Positions 24,919 to 32,885 of a stretch of 64,000 nucleotides of DNA are shown here, in pieces. This DNA is from Paenibacillus sp. OK003 (lineage in GTDB: Bacteria > Bacillota > Bacilli > Paenibacillales > Paenibacillaceae): assembly GCF_900109515.1 (NCBI RefSeq), contig NZ_FOBD01000008.1, positions 186,001 to 250,000 on the forward strand. Reading direction: 5' to 3'. The stretch's first letter is position 1. Every line of letters starts with the position of its first letter. Position numbers and translations under genes: made by a program. The notes beneath the pieces are model-generated. The model made no database searches. It worked only from the letters and a program-made list of their open reading frames with translations, and had not been told where the DNA came from.

Positions 24919-25867
24919 GACTACCGCCTCCAATTCCTGCATATTGCATTACCGCTACGCTGAAGGTAACCCCAAGACCAACCGTAACAAGCAGATAGTA
25001 ATCATCCGGTTGCAGAAGCTCCTGCTCCAAAATGGCTTGAAGGTTGATATACGGATCCGAACAGAAGCAATGACCGATCTCCTGCACATTCGATGTATAC
25101 ATTCGTTCAAGGGGATACGATAATCGGGCGGCTACTTTTTTCCAGGAGGATAGATTTACATTGTGCGGTACGATATATCGAATGTCCTGCAACGCAAGAC
25201 CCGCAAGCTCCACAGCTTCAAGAATGGCATCACATAACCGGGGCGTGTAGATCTCCTGGAATTCCCTTTGTAATCGGGGATTTCCCGTCAGCACATTGCA
25301 GTACTGACCAAGCGTAATACTCGTCAGTCCAACCATCCGGCTTCCATCTCCGTTATTGCCGACCAGGACAGCCGCGGCTGCCTCTCCCATCACGGTTGTG
25401 TTGGGAATCAGCTGTACAACGGGGCTGAACGTTTTCTCCCCTGTCAAAATTAAAATATGATCATCCGCTTCCAATGAAGGTAGCAAAGTCTCCGCAACAT
25501 TCAGGGCAACCAAACCCGATGCACAGTTCTGCTGCGTAAGTGAAAACGCAATGGCATGCTGCAGTCCGTACGCCCGTTTCAGGCCCTGCAAAACTTTCAT
25601 AGGAAAGGGGAAATTTTCCTGAATTGTGTGGCAATAAATGATATACTTAATCGAAGCAGGAGCTACCTCCCGATGGGTTACCACCTGGGTAAGCACACGC
25701 CCGAGCAGGGCCGCCAGATCCCCGTCCCTGTCTTGCCGAACCTGTTTCAAACCATGAATTTTTTCCAGTACTTTCGTCTGGGCAGTGTTGAGTCCCAGAG
25801 CATCGTTCAGTTCCCGGATGGGTACGATATGTTCTGGAATATAGGACCATATTTTTTTAATATGCAT
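24857..25867 (-). CDS. KASIII (FabH-like) condensing enzyme
   Basis: 336 residues from ATG 25867, which begins MHIKKIWSYIPEHIVP, as FabH proteins do; an upstream in-frame ATG at 26002 would overlap the precursor gene and adds unrelated residues. The nucleophile is C115 in QQNCASG and the His is H235 in VPHNVN. The third catalytic position is GHC instead of GNT. It is the closest relative of the KASIII at 20123-21067. First biosynthetic gene after the peptide gene, with a 112-base gap. It probably starts chain building on the amino-acyl-ACP. Confidence 0.85.
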   Translation of the reverse strand: MHIKKIWSYIPEHIVPIRELNDALGLNTAQTKVLEKIHGLKQVRQDRDGDLAALLGRVLTQVVTHREVAPASIKYIIYCHTIQENFPFPMKVLQGLKRAYGLQHAIAFSLTQQNCASGLVALNVAETLLPSLEADDHILILTGEKTFSPVVQLIPNTTVMGEAAAAVLVGNNGDGSRMVGLTSITLGQYCNVLTGNPRLQREFQEIYTPRLCDAILEAVELAGLALQDIRYIVPHNVNLSSWKKVAARLSYPLERMYTSNVQEIGHCFCSDPYINLQAILEQELLQPDDYYLLVTVGLGVTFSVAVMQYAGIGGGSRDDSIDRFFEQIEVGVNGPG

Positions 25868-25979
25868 CGGCTCAAGACACCTCGTTATCACCAACGTGCG
25901 AATCTCTCTGAATATAGGGAGAGAGCTTCCGTGGAAGCTCCCATCTATGAATCTAACGTAACGCGATAAGTAAGTAAGA

Positions 25980-26126
25980 TCAGGCACGGGCTGCTGCTGC
26001 ACGAGCTATTGCTGCACGAGCCGCTGCTGCGCGAGCTTCTACTGCACGAGCCGCTGCTGCACGAGCTTCTACTGCACGAGCTTCTACTGCACGAGCTTCT
26101 ACTGCACGGGCTTCTACTGCACGGGC
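25980..26126 (-). repeat. 15-bp tandem repeat array coding for the ARAXX pentads
   Basis: Nine units of 15 bases plus a partial one. The unit on the minus strand is GCTCGTGCAGTAGAA or GCTCGTGCAGCAGCG. Identity between units is very high at DNA level. That suggests recent expansion by slippage or recombination and makes the copy number likely to vary between strains. Confidence 0.9.
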
Positions 26127-26231
26127 ACTGACTTCACGAGTCTCACCCAGTACGTTAGCTTCCAATTGTGCTGCTTCGATTTCTTTGCGTTTCAGTTGTT
26201 CCAGTGTAATCGGAGTCGCTTTAAGGACCAT
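25980..26231 (-). CDS. Repeat-rich RiPP-type precursor peptide (ARAXX repeats)
   Basis: 83 residues. The first 35 look like a leader: charged, helical, with ITLEQLKRKEIEAAQLEANV and no signal peptide. From residue 36 the sequence is nine pentads plus ARA: ARAVE four times, then ARAAA, ARAVE, ARAAA, ARAAI, ARAAA, ARA. Ten Arg are spaced exactly five apart (residues 37 to 82). The start is strongly supported by AAAGGAGGAG. It is the first gene of the minus-strand cluster that holds an arginase-fold enzyme, an acyltransferase, an ACP system and an M16 pair. I infer a ribosomal substrate whose Arg are changed to Orn and acylated. An Ala-rich structural or antifreeze-like peptide is an alternative. 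Confidence 0.8.
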   Translation of the reverse strand: MVLKATPITLEQLKRKEIEAAQLEANVLGETREVSARAVEARAVEARAVEARAVEARAAAARAVEARAAAARAAIARAAAARA

Positions 26232-26311
26232 TCATTTCTCCTCCTTTCATCTTGGATACTATCATTCTATAATCTCCCAAATTGGAATTAAACTGTAAAT
26301 GGAGGTAAATG

Positions 26312-26331
26312 CCCCTTACACTCCTTACCCC
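26312..26331 (-). promoter_or_regulatory. Direct repeat upstream of the precursor gene
   Basis: Minus strand has GTAAGGAGT-GTAAGGGGC, two nine-base units in tandem, 80-100 bases upstream of the precursor start. They could bind a regulator of the cluster. No consensus -35/-10 pair was found for the minus strand in this gap. Confidence 0.3.
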
Positions 26332-26337
26332 TTGTTT

Positions 26338-26366
26338 TTGCGTACTCCATGGAGTCAACATACAAT
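26338..26366 (+). promoter_or_regulatory. Promoter of the HTH-TPR regulator with a central operator
   Basis: TTGCGT (26338-26343), a 17-base spacer and TACAAT (26361-26366). The spacer contains a perfect 12-base palindrome ACTCCATGGAGT at 26344-26355, ideally placed for autoregulation by the HTH protein. Confidence 0.6.
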
Positions 26367-26408
26367 CCACAATTCTAGTAATATCCAACTATATTTAAGG
26401 GACGGTGA

Positions 26409-27665
26409 ATGAACATGGTCGGACCCAAAATCCGGGAAATCCGGGAGCAGCTTGGACTTTCGCAAAAGCAACTGGCGGGAGAGGATATGACGCGCTCTTA
26501 TATCAGTCTTATTGAAAAGGGCAGAGCCGTTCCTTCCCAGCGTATGTTGAAGATCATTGCGAGACGATTGAATACACCTATGGAATATTTTTTGGGAGGA
26601 AATACAGAGACAGATACGGATATTGGTGAGGCTGTGCTGGACAAAGCAAAATCATATTTTGAGGAAAACAATGACCACGCTTGCATTCGCATGGCTCATA
26701 ATGTGCTCACACTGACCAAGGATACGCTGGACCAGACAGAAGCCTACCTCCTAATCATGCGCAGCCATAACCGAATGGGAGAACATCGGGAAGCCATGGA
26801 TAAGGGAGAGGCTGCCGCCTTTACGGTAACCCGCACCGGAGATCGGGAGCGTATTGTCCAATATTATCTGGAAATGGGTCGAGCCGCGTTTCATGCAGAG
26901 CTCTTCCATGCTGCCCGGAAATATTATGAACAGGCGTATACTTACAGCAGCCGGCTTAAACACCTGCAGGATGATCATATTCGTGCGCTAATGTATCTTG
27001 GAACCACTCATTTGCGCTTGGGGAATGTCGATCAAGGCCTGGATTTTTATCATAAAGCAGAAAAAGAAGCTCGGATGACAGGACAGCATGAACTGTACGG
27101 TGAGATCACGCTTGGTCTGGGCAAAGCGTATTACATGTCCGAACAGGAAGGCCACTTGTCATTAAGCCAGGATTGGACCAAAATCTCGGCAGATTCATAT
27201 AAACGAGCAAAGAGTGAATCCTATGTTCTGGCCCTTCACAACCTTGCCGTAATTCAGCTCCATATGGGGCAAAAAAAAGAAGCCCTTCCTTTGCTAGCTG
27301 AATGCGCCGAAATATACGACAAACGCAAACTGCCCGACAAAAAGGCTTCCATATTGGAGGAAATCAGTAAAATCTATCTGGAGGAACGCGAAACTCTACA
27401 AGCAGAGGCTGCCATCAAAGAAGCCCTCCAACTGCTGGATCAACGGGATGAAGGGATACTACGAGCAAAACTATATCGTCTTCTCGGCGTGGTGTTCCAC
27501 GAAAAAGACAATCCGGACGAAGGTTATTACTTTCTACGAATGAGCCACGACCTGCTAAAACGTATCTATGCAGAGCGTGAAGCGAACATCAGCCATCAAT
27601 TACTCCTCTTAAGCAAACAGGATCGTAAAATGGAATATAACGACTACAAATCATTTATCAAGTAA
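26409..27665 (+). CDS. XRE-type HTH regulator with TPR domain (RRNPP-like)
   Basis: 418 residues. An N-terminal XRE helix-turn-helix (residues 5-65: REIREQLGLSQKQLAGEDMTRSYISLIEKGRAVPS) is followed by about 340 residues of helical TPR-type repeats (HNRMGEHREAMDKGEAAAF, GTTHLRLGNVDQGLDFYHKAEKEA, HNLAVIQLHMGQKKEALPLL). This architecture is shared with PlcR/NprR/Rgg-like RRNPP regulators that sense imported peptides, and with many Paenibacillus orphan regulators. It is divergent from the ARAXX-peptide cluster, with a 177-base shared gap and a palindromic operator. A small secreted-peptide gene lies just beyond it. Control of the cluster is inferred. Confidence 0.85.
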   Translation: MNMVGPKIREIREQLGLSQKQLAGEDMTRSYISLIEKGRAVPSQRMLKIIARRLNTPMEYFLGGNTETDTDIGEAVLDKAKSYFEENNDHACIRMAHNVLTLTKDTLDQTEAYLLIMRSHNRMGEHREAMDKGEAAAFTVTRTGDRERIVQYYLEMGRAAFHAELFHAARKYYEQAYTYSSRLKHLQDDHIRALMYLGTTHLRLGNVDQGLDFYHKAEKEARMTGQHELYGEITLGLGKAYYMSEQEGHLSLSQDWTKISADSYKRAKSESYVLALHNLAVIQLHMGQKKEALPLLAECAEIYDKRKLPDKKASILEEISKIYLEERETLQAEAAIKEALQLLDQRDEGILRAKLYRLLGVVFHEKDNPDEGYYFLRMSHDLLKRIYAEREANISHQLLLLSKQDRKMEYNDYKSFIK

Positions 27666-27719
27666 AAACGAATCCTATCTTCTTATAACAACTACAGAGG
27701 CAAACGAAAATGTTTTATG

Positions 27720-27750
27720 AAATAAAGGGTCTCTGATACAGAGGCCCCCA
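27720..27750 (-). terminator. Terminator of the small peptide gene
   Basis: Minus strand GGGCCTCT-GTATC-AGAGACCC followed by TTTATTT. It lies 50 bases past the stop at 27800. It lies convergent with the end of the regulator gene. Confidence 0.5.
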
Positions 27751-27799
27751 TGTTCGGGTCAATCTCCTAAACGACACAGGATTAAACCAATACGTTCAC

Positions 27800-27994
27800 T
27801 TAACGCGGAACCGGATCATTCAAATCAAGCTGAGTCACTGGTGAAAGTTCGTAATTCTGTTGATTCGAAAATTCAACAAGCCTCGTGTGTTCCCCCGAAA
27901 CTTGAATCTCACCTGTAAGAATGGAAACCAGCACGACTGTGGCCATGCAGAGTCCACTTGCAATTACCCGTAATTTGCATCCTTTGCTCTCCAC
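27800..27994 (-). CDS. Small putatively secreted peptide next to the TPR regulator
   Basis: 64 residues from GTG 27994 (AAGGAG eight bases upstream); ATG 28000 is too close to the SD. The N-terminus has Lys/Arg followed by a hydrophobic segment (VIASGLCMATVVLVSILTG), then a polar C-terminal part ending NDPVPR. This is the shape of Phr-type pheromone precursors or of a single-pass membrane peptide. It faces the HTH-TPR gene end-to-end. A signalling role is a guess based on position and architecture; no known Phr motif is recognised. Confidence 0.5.
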   Translation of the reverse strand: MESKGCKLRVIASGLCMATVVLVSILTGEIQVSGEHTRLVEFSNQQNYELSPVTQLDLNDPVPR

Positions 27995-28126
27995 GCCCAT
28001 CTCTCCTTCTGTATCGTTTGGATTAGATATGTCCTATATGCTCGGCGAACCTGAGACTTATTTTACGGATAATTGCAGTGACATTAAACATGTTAATTAC
28101 CATTTACCTCCATTTGCACGATGGTA

Positions 28127-28546
28127 TTATGGATAAAAGGTCATATGAGGTTTGTCTTCCCGGTAATAATCCAGCCTTTGCTTCATATTTCCGGTATGTA
28201 GCTCGAACAGATGGCCATCGGGATCGATAAAATAAACAGATAATGCATCTTTCGGGTCACGTGGTCTTCCGGGAAGAATATGAGCTCCGGCTGCTCTCAG
28301 CTGCTGCACTGACTCATCGAATTCCTCTTCTTTTACAGTAAAAGCAATATGTGTATACGTTCGTTCCGTATAGTTGCGAATGACGTCTTCCTGATTCAAA
28401 GCGATCCAAATTCCCGCAAGTTCGAAATATGCCAGCTTCCGGCCTTTCACCTGAATACGGGCACCGAGAGCCTGCTCATAAAAGGTAATGGACCGCTCCA
28501 GATTGGATACGGAAAAGCACAGATGATTAATCCCCTGAATATTCAT
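28127..28546 (-). CDS. fosB: Metallothiol transferase FosB (fosfomycin resistance)
   Basis: 139 residues, the normal FosB length. A glyoxalase-fold (VOC) enzyme that adds bacillithiol or cysteine to fosfomycin in the cytoplasm. It begins MNIQGINHLCFSV with the first metal His at residue 8, a second His in YTHIAF and the Glu in LFELHTGN. The loops GRPRDPKDALSVYFIDPDGH and the tail EDKPHMTFYP are typical for FosB and distinguish it from FosA. The SD is AGGAG. It is a single-gene unit and probably chromosomal, as in many Bacillales. Confidence 0.92.
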   Translation of the reverse strand: MNIQGINHLCFSVSNLERSITFYEQALGARIQVKGRKLAYFELAGIWIALNQEDVIRNYTERTYTHIAFTVKEEEFDESVQQLRAAGAHILPGRPRDPKDALSVYFIDPDGHLFELHTGNMKQRLDYYREDKPHMTFYP

Positions 28547-28714
28547 TTGGCTCCTGACACCTCCACATTTTAATGAATTGTTGCAATAGCTACATCCTTA
28601 TTATGGTATACTTTGCGCCAAAAACAAATGCCCTTCTTCCTTCTGCCGCACCTTCTTCTGGGCGAATGCATAGTTTAGGCGTATGAACGAACGTGCGAGG
28701 AGGATGTAAACCGA

Positions 28715-29614
28715 ATGAATCCTGTCTATCCTTTTTACGGTGAGAAAACGGTGTGCAAGCCACAAAAGCTGGCTTTCCCACCCCAGCATCAGGACCAGCA
28801 GCCAGGTCTGGAAACCCTGATGGTGCCTGAACCGATCAGCGAAGATCCTGCTTATATTGGCAGCTGCAAGCTGAAAGGCAAGGTTGCGATTATTACCGGT
28901 GGTGACAGCGGAATTGGCAGAGCGGCAGCTATTGCTTTTGCCAAGGAAGGTGCAGATATCACCATCGCTTATCTATATGAACGGACCGACGCCGAAAGGA
29001 CACGCGAACGCATTGAAGAGCTGGGACAACGGTGTTTGCTAATTGAGATCGATCTGCGGTTGAAGAAAAACTGCGAGGCTGTCATCCGTACGACCATGGA
29101 AACCTTCGGAAAGATCGACGTCCTGGTCAACAATCATGGCGTGCAGTACGTACAGCCAAGCATTGTCGATATTACGGAAGAACAGCTGTACCATACGTTC
29201 CAGACGAATGTGTTTGCCTACTTTTTTCTGATTCAGGCGGCTCTCCCACATCTGTGCAAAGGAGCATCCATCATCAATACGGCTTCCATTACGGCCTATA
29301 AAGGTGAAGTGCAACTGATCGATTACTCATCCAGCAAAGGGGCTGTGGTCTCTCTGACTCGTGTACTCGCCAAATCGCTCGCATCCGAAGGAATTCGGGT
29401 CAATTGTGTGGCTCCGGGACCCATCTGGACCCCGCTCATTCCATCCAGCTTCTCCGCTGAAGACGTGCAGGTATTTGGAACCGAGACGCCGATGGGCCGG
29501 GCAGGCCAACCTTATGAACTAGCAGCTGCCTACGTCTATCTCGCTTCCCGCGACTCCTCCTATGTCACTGGTGAGTGCATTCATGTCAATGGCGGCGATA
29601 TGGTAACGACCTAG
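28715..29614 (+). CDS. SDR family oxidoreductase (YhdF/YdaD-like)
   Basis: 299 residues. Classical short-chain dehydrogenase with an N-terminal extension of about 45 residues, as in the Bacillus general-stress proteins YdaD, YhdF and YhxC. The cofactor loop is TGGDSGIGRAAA, NNHG replaces NNAG, the active site is YSSSK and the tail is PGPIWTPL. NAD(P)H is the likely cofactor; the substrate is unknown. The SD is AGGAGG ten bases upstream. No obvious operon partner. Confidence 0.88.
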   Translation: MNPVYPFYGEKTVCKPQKLAFPPQHQDQQPGLETLMVPEPISEDPAYIGSCKLKGKVAIITGGDSGIGRAAAIAFAKEGADITIAYLYERTDAERTRERIEELGQRCLLIEIDLRLKKNCEAVIRTTMETFGKIDVLVNNHGVQYVQPSIVDITEEQLYHTFQTNVFAYFFLIQAALPHLCKGASIINTASITAYKGEVQLIDYSSSKGAVVSLTRVLAKSLASEGIRVNCVAPGPIWTPLIPSSFSAEDVQVFGTETPMGRAGQPYELAAAYVYLASRDSSYVTGECIHVNGGDMVTT

Positions 29615-29818
29615 TCATCTGGAGAACATCTCAAATCTTTGAAAAAAATACAATGGCACTGATATGAATACAACTGTATCAGCCCTATTCACGGGCTATG
29701 TCAGGTTGGATTTCGCGTTGGCAGCAGGAGATCACGTTACCTGTTCCGAAGAGGGTTAGGAGTAATTGATCCGGCGAGCCGGAACCTGACATCTTGCGAC
29801 AAGGAGCTGAACAACCTG

Positions 29819-31429
29819 ATGAACTACGATCCACTCTACCAACCGTATCCGTCTTACCGTGTGCCCGTTTATGCCAAACAAGGCATGGTCGCCACTTCAC
29901 AGCCTTTGGCTGCGCAAGCCGGTCTGGATGTGTTAAAAAAAGGCGGCAACGCCATTGATGCCGCGATCGCCACCGCTGCTGCACTCACCGTGCTGGAGCC
30001 AACGTCCAATGGCATTGGGGGCGATGCCTTTGCCCTCGTCTGGACCGAGGGCAAGCTGCACGGCCTGAATGCCAGCGGGCCTGCGCCTCAGAGTATATCG
30101 ATTGAGGCGCTCAAAGCGGCAGGCTACTCGGAGATGCCGAAGCTTGGGGTCATCCCGGTGACGGTGCCTGGCGCACCGGCGGGTTGGGCTGAGCTGAGCC
30201 GCCGATTCGGACGGCTTACGCTGGCGGAAGCGCTGGAACCGGCTATCCGCTACGCGGATGAAGGTTACCCGCTTGCGCCGGGGCTGGCCCGCCATTGGGC
30301 ACGGGCAGCCGATATCTACGCACGCCAAGGCGATGCGGAAGCCGGGCGAGCGTGGTTTGAGACGTTTGCCCCAGGCGGGCGTGTTCCAGCCGTAGGCGAG
30401 ATTTGGCGTTCGCCGGATCATGCGGCAACACTGCGCCGGATTGGCGAGAGCGGGGCGCGAGACTTCTATGAAGGTGAACTCGCGGAGCGTATTCACTCTT
30501 TTATGGCAGAACACGGAGGTTACCTGACCAAAGAAGATCTGGCTGCATTCCAGCCTGAATGGGTTGATCCGATCTCGGTCTCCTATCGCGGATATGACGT
30601 GTGGGAGATCCCACCGAACGGTCAGGGACTGATTGCTCTGGCGGCGCTCAATCTGTTAAAGGGATTTGATTTTGAAGAAAAGGAATCCGTCCTGGCATAC
30701 CACAGGCAGCTGGAAGCCATGAAGCTGGCGTTTGCCGATGGGGAGAAATATATTACCGAGGAACGCAAGATGGGCCTATCGGTGCAGGAATTATTATCCG
30801 AAGCGTATGCAGACGAACGGCGCAAGCTCATTGGTGATATGGCGCTTCCGCCTGAAGCGGGTGACCCAAGGGCAAGCGGAACAGTGTATCTTGCAACGGC
30901 AGATGGTGAGGGCAACATGGTTTCCTTCATCCAGAGCAACTATATGGGCTTCGGCTCCGGGCTGGTTGTTCCGGGCACAGGCATTGCCCTACAAAACCGG
31001 GGACATAATTTCTCACTTGATCCGGATCATGCCAATGCGCTAGAGCCGGGCAAGCGGACATATCATACGATCATCCCGGGCTTCCTCACACGGGGTGACG
31101 AAGCGGTTGGACCATTCGGGGTCATGGGCGGTTTCATGCAGCCCCAGGGTCATGTGCAGGTCCTCATGAATACGGTGGACTTCCACCTCAATCCACAGGC
31201 TGCGCTCGATTCTCCGCGCTGGCAGTGGACCAAAGGCAAAACGATCCTGGTTGAGCCCGGATTCCCTCAGCATATTGCACAGGCGCTTGCCCGCAAAGGG
31301 CATGATATACAGGTCGCCCTCGATCCGTCGATGTTTGGACGCGGCCAGATCATCTGGCGCAACCCGGACAACGGTGTATTATGTGGCGGTACGGAAAGCC
31401 GGGCCGATGGCTCGGTAGCAGCGTGGTAA
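29819..31429 (+). CDS. Gamma-glutamyltransferase family protein (YwrD-like)
   Basis: 536 residues. Ntn-hydrolase of the gamma-glutamyltransferase family. The autoprocessing site and nucleophilic Thr lie in ASGTVYLATADGEGN, followed by NYMGFGSGLVVPGTGIALQNRG and the EPGKRTYHTIIPG loop. The large-subunit start AKQGMVATSQPLAAQAG is typical. No signal peptide is visible, which matches the cytosolic YwrD rather than the secreted Ggt. The 29.9-30.5 kb part is clearly richer in G+C than its surroundings. The gene stands alone and ends in the terminator at 31577-31617. The 204-base gap upstream holds no clear promoter. Confidence 0.9.
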   Translation: MNYDPLYQPYPSYRVPVYAKQGMVATSQPLAAQAGLDVLKKGGNAIDAAIATAAALTVLEPTSNGIGGDAFALVWTEGKLHGLNASGPAPQSISIEALKAAGYSEMPKLGVIPVTVPGAPAGWAELSRRFGRLTLAEALEPAIRYADEGYPLAPGLARHWARAADIYARQGDAEAGRAWFETFAPGGRVPAVGEIWRSPDHAATLRRIGESGARDFYEGELAERIHSFMAEHGGYLTKEDLAAFQPEWVDPISVSYRGYDVWEIPPNGQGLIALAALNLLKGFDFEEKESVLAYHRQLEAMKLAFADGEKYITEERKMGLSVQELLSEAYADERRKLIGDMALPPEAGDPRASGTVYLATADGEGNMVSFIQSNYMGFGSGLVVPGTGIALQNRGHNFSLDPDHANALEPGKRTYHTIIPGFLTRGDEAVGPFGVMGGFMQPQGHVQVLMNTVDFHLNPQAALDSPRWQWTKGKTILVEPGFPQHIAQALARKGHDIQVALDPSMFGRGQIIWRNPDNGVLCGGTESRADGSVAAW

Positions 31430-31576
31430 TAGGCTGCAAGTGCAGCTGAATGAGAGCGGGAACGTAACGTTCAGGAGTACGGCATATGCTGCGGGAACCG
31501 GGAAAGCCGTTCATATATATGAATGTATTGATTCATGATATGTAATCATTCATCATTCGTTTGGTTTCAAGGAAAG

Positions 31577-31617
31577 GGCAAAGAAGAGATCTAATCGGTC
31601 TCTTCTTTGCCTTTTTT
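31577..31617 (+). terminator. Terminator of the gamma-glutamyltransferase gene
   Basis: GGCAAAGAAGAGA(TC) ... (GG)TCTCTTCTTTGCC followed by TTTTTT. A long, near-perfect stem; the stretch 31430-31850 holds no gene apart from this. Confidence 0.85.
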
Positions 31618-31850
31618 ATCTTTCTTTTTACCGTTGACCAGCAAGACGTATCACAGGTTCTGTATAGAATTCATGCCTCTTCAAATGTAAATTTTATGTA
31701 TAATTTATGGGTTTAATTGGAATTTTATTGAGTTTCCGTAAATTTTCATCCTTACCCATTACAGAGACTCTACTACCGTCCGATATACATATAGAGGAAT
31801 TGCTCACCTCACACGTCATCTCCATCTTACAGAAAAGAGGGCATACGCAC

Positions 31851-32858
31851 ATGAAAACACAAGGTAAAATCAAATTCGGGTTCACCATGATGATGGTTCT
31901 GGTTGTTCTGATGCTGGGAGCATGTTCGGCAACCGATAAGGCGTCCCCCGCAGATCAGCGAACTAAAGTCGGAATCGTTCTTACGGATGTCGGCTTGGGT
32001 GATCATTCTTTCAGTGACGCATCTTTTGAGGGATTGGTACAGGCAAGAAACGAGAACAGTATTGTTTTTGATTACAAGGAACCGGGAAAGGATTTGACAT
32101 CCGAGGCAGCCTTTGAGCAATTTGCGAAGGATAAGGTTGCTCTGATTATTGGTCTAAGCGACACGATAAAAACCGATCTGGAGAAAGTTGCTCAGAAGTA
32201 TCCCGATCAGCACTTTCTCATCATTGACGGGCATTCCGATCTCCCCAATGTGACCTCCATGTCCTTCAAAGCAGAAGAAGGCAGCTATCTTGCAGGTATT
32301 ATTGCTGGCTTTGCAACAACCGAAGACCATGTAGGCTTCCTGGGTGGAATGGATATTCCGGTGCTTCACGATTTCCAGCAAGGTTTTGAGCAAAGTGTAA
32401 AGGCGGCTAATCCGGATGCCACAGTCCATGTCGTGTACGCCGGGGATTTCGGCAATCCTGATCTTGGAGGAAAGCTCGCGGCGCAGATGATTCAGGAACA
32501 GCGTGTTGATGTCATTTATGTTGCTGCCGGACTTACCGGCATAGGCTCACTTTCAGAGATTCAGAGATTAGGTAAATACGCCATTGGCGTGGACCAGGAT
32601 CAGTTCTTTTTAGCAGAAAAAGCAGTACTCACTTCCATGCTCAAAAATGTAGATGTCTCTCTTCATAACGCCATTAATACGTTCATTCAGAACCAGCATT
32701 CATTTCCCGAAAAAGAAATGTTCTATGGTCTGGCAGAAAACGGCGTAGGTTTAACCGCCCTACATAACATCACACTCACGGACGAACAACAGCAAACGTT
32801 CGAAGATTTGAAAGCACAGATCGCTTCCGGCAAAACCAAAATTACCCTAGATCAATAA
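31851..32858 (+). CDS. BMP family substrate-binding lipoprotein
   Basis: 335 residues. It starts at ATG 31851; the signal peptide ends in the lipobox LMLGAC. The mature protein resembles BMP/PnrA-type periplasmic-like binding proteins: GIVLTDVGLGDHSFSDASFEGL, DQHFLIIDGH, FLGGMDIPVLHDFQQGFEQ and YAIGVDQDQ. Members bind purine nucleosides for ABC import. No permease or ATPase is next to it. Instead a chemoreceptor gene follows 27 bases later. It may therefore feed a ligand to the receptor instead of a transporter. SD AAGAGG is moderately placed. Confidence 0.85.
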   Translation: MKTQGKIKFGFTMMMVLVVLMLGACSATDKASPADQRTKVGIVLTDVGLGDHSFSDASFEGLVQARNENSIVFDYKEPGKDLTSEAAFEQFAKDKVALIIGLSDTIKTDLEKVAQKYPDQHFLIIDGHSDLPNVTSMSFKAEEGSYLAGIIAGFATTEDHVGFLGGMDIPVLHDFQQGFEQSVKAANPDATVHVVYAGDFGNPDLGGKLAAQMIQEQRVDVIYVAAGLTGIGSLSEIQRLGKYAIGVDQDQFFLAEKAVLTSMLKNVDVSLHNAINTFIQNQHSFPEKEMFYGLAENGVGLTALHNITLTDEQQQTFEDLKAQIASGKTKITLDQ

Positions 32859-32885
32859 ATCAATTGCTAATATGGAGGCACGCTT

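Noticed and set aside
26002..26002. Upstream ATG for the KASIII gene (would extend it to 26002)
   Set aside because: The extension overlaps the precursor gene and does not resemble a KASIII start; ATG 25867 gives the usual FabH N-terminus.
25980..26126. CRISPR-like array because of regular short repeats
   Set aside because: The 15-base units are in tandem without spacers and are in-frame coding repeats.
29933..30514. Minus-strand frame inside the gamma-glutamyltransferase gene
   Set aside because: Shadow of a G+C-rich gene; Arg/Pro-rich product with no motif and no SD.
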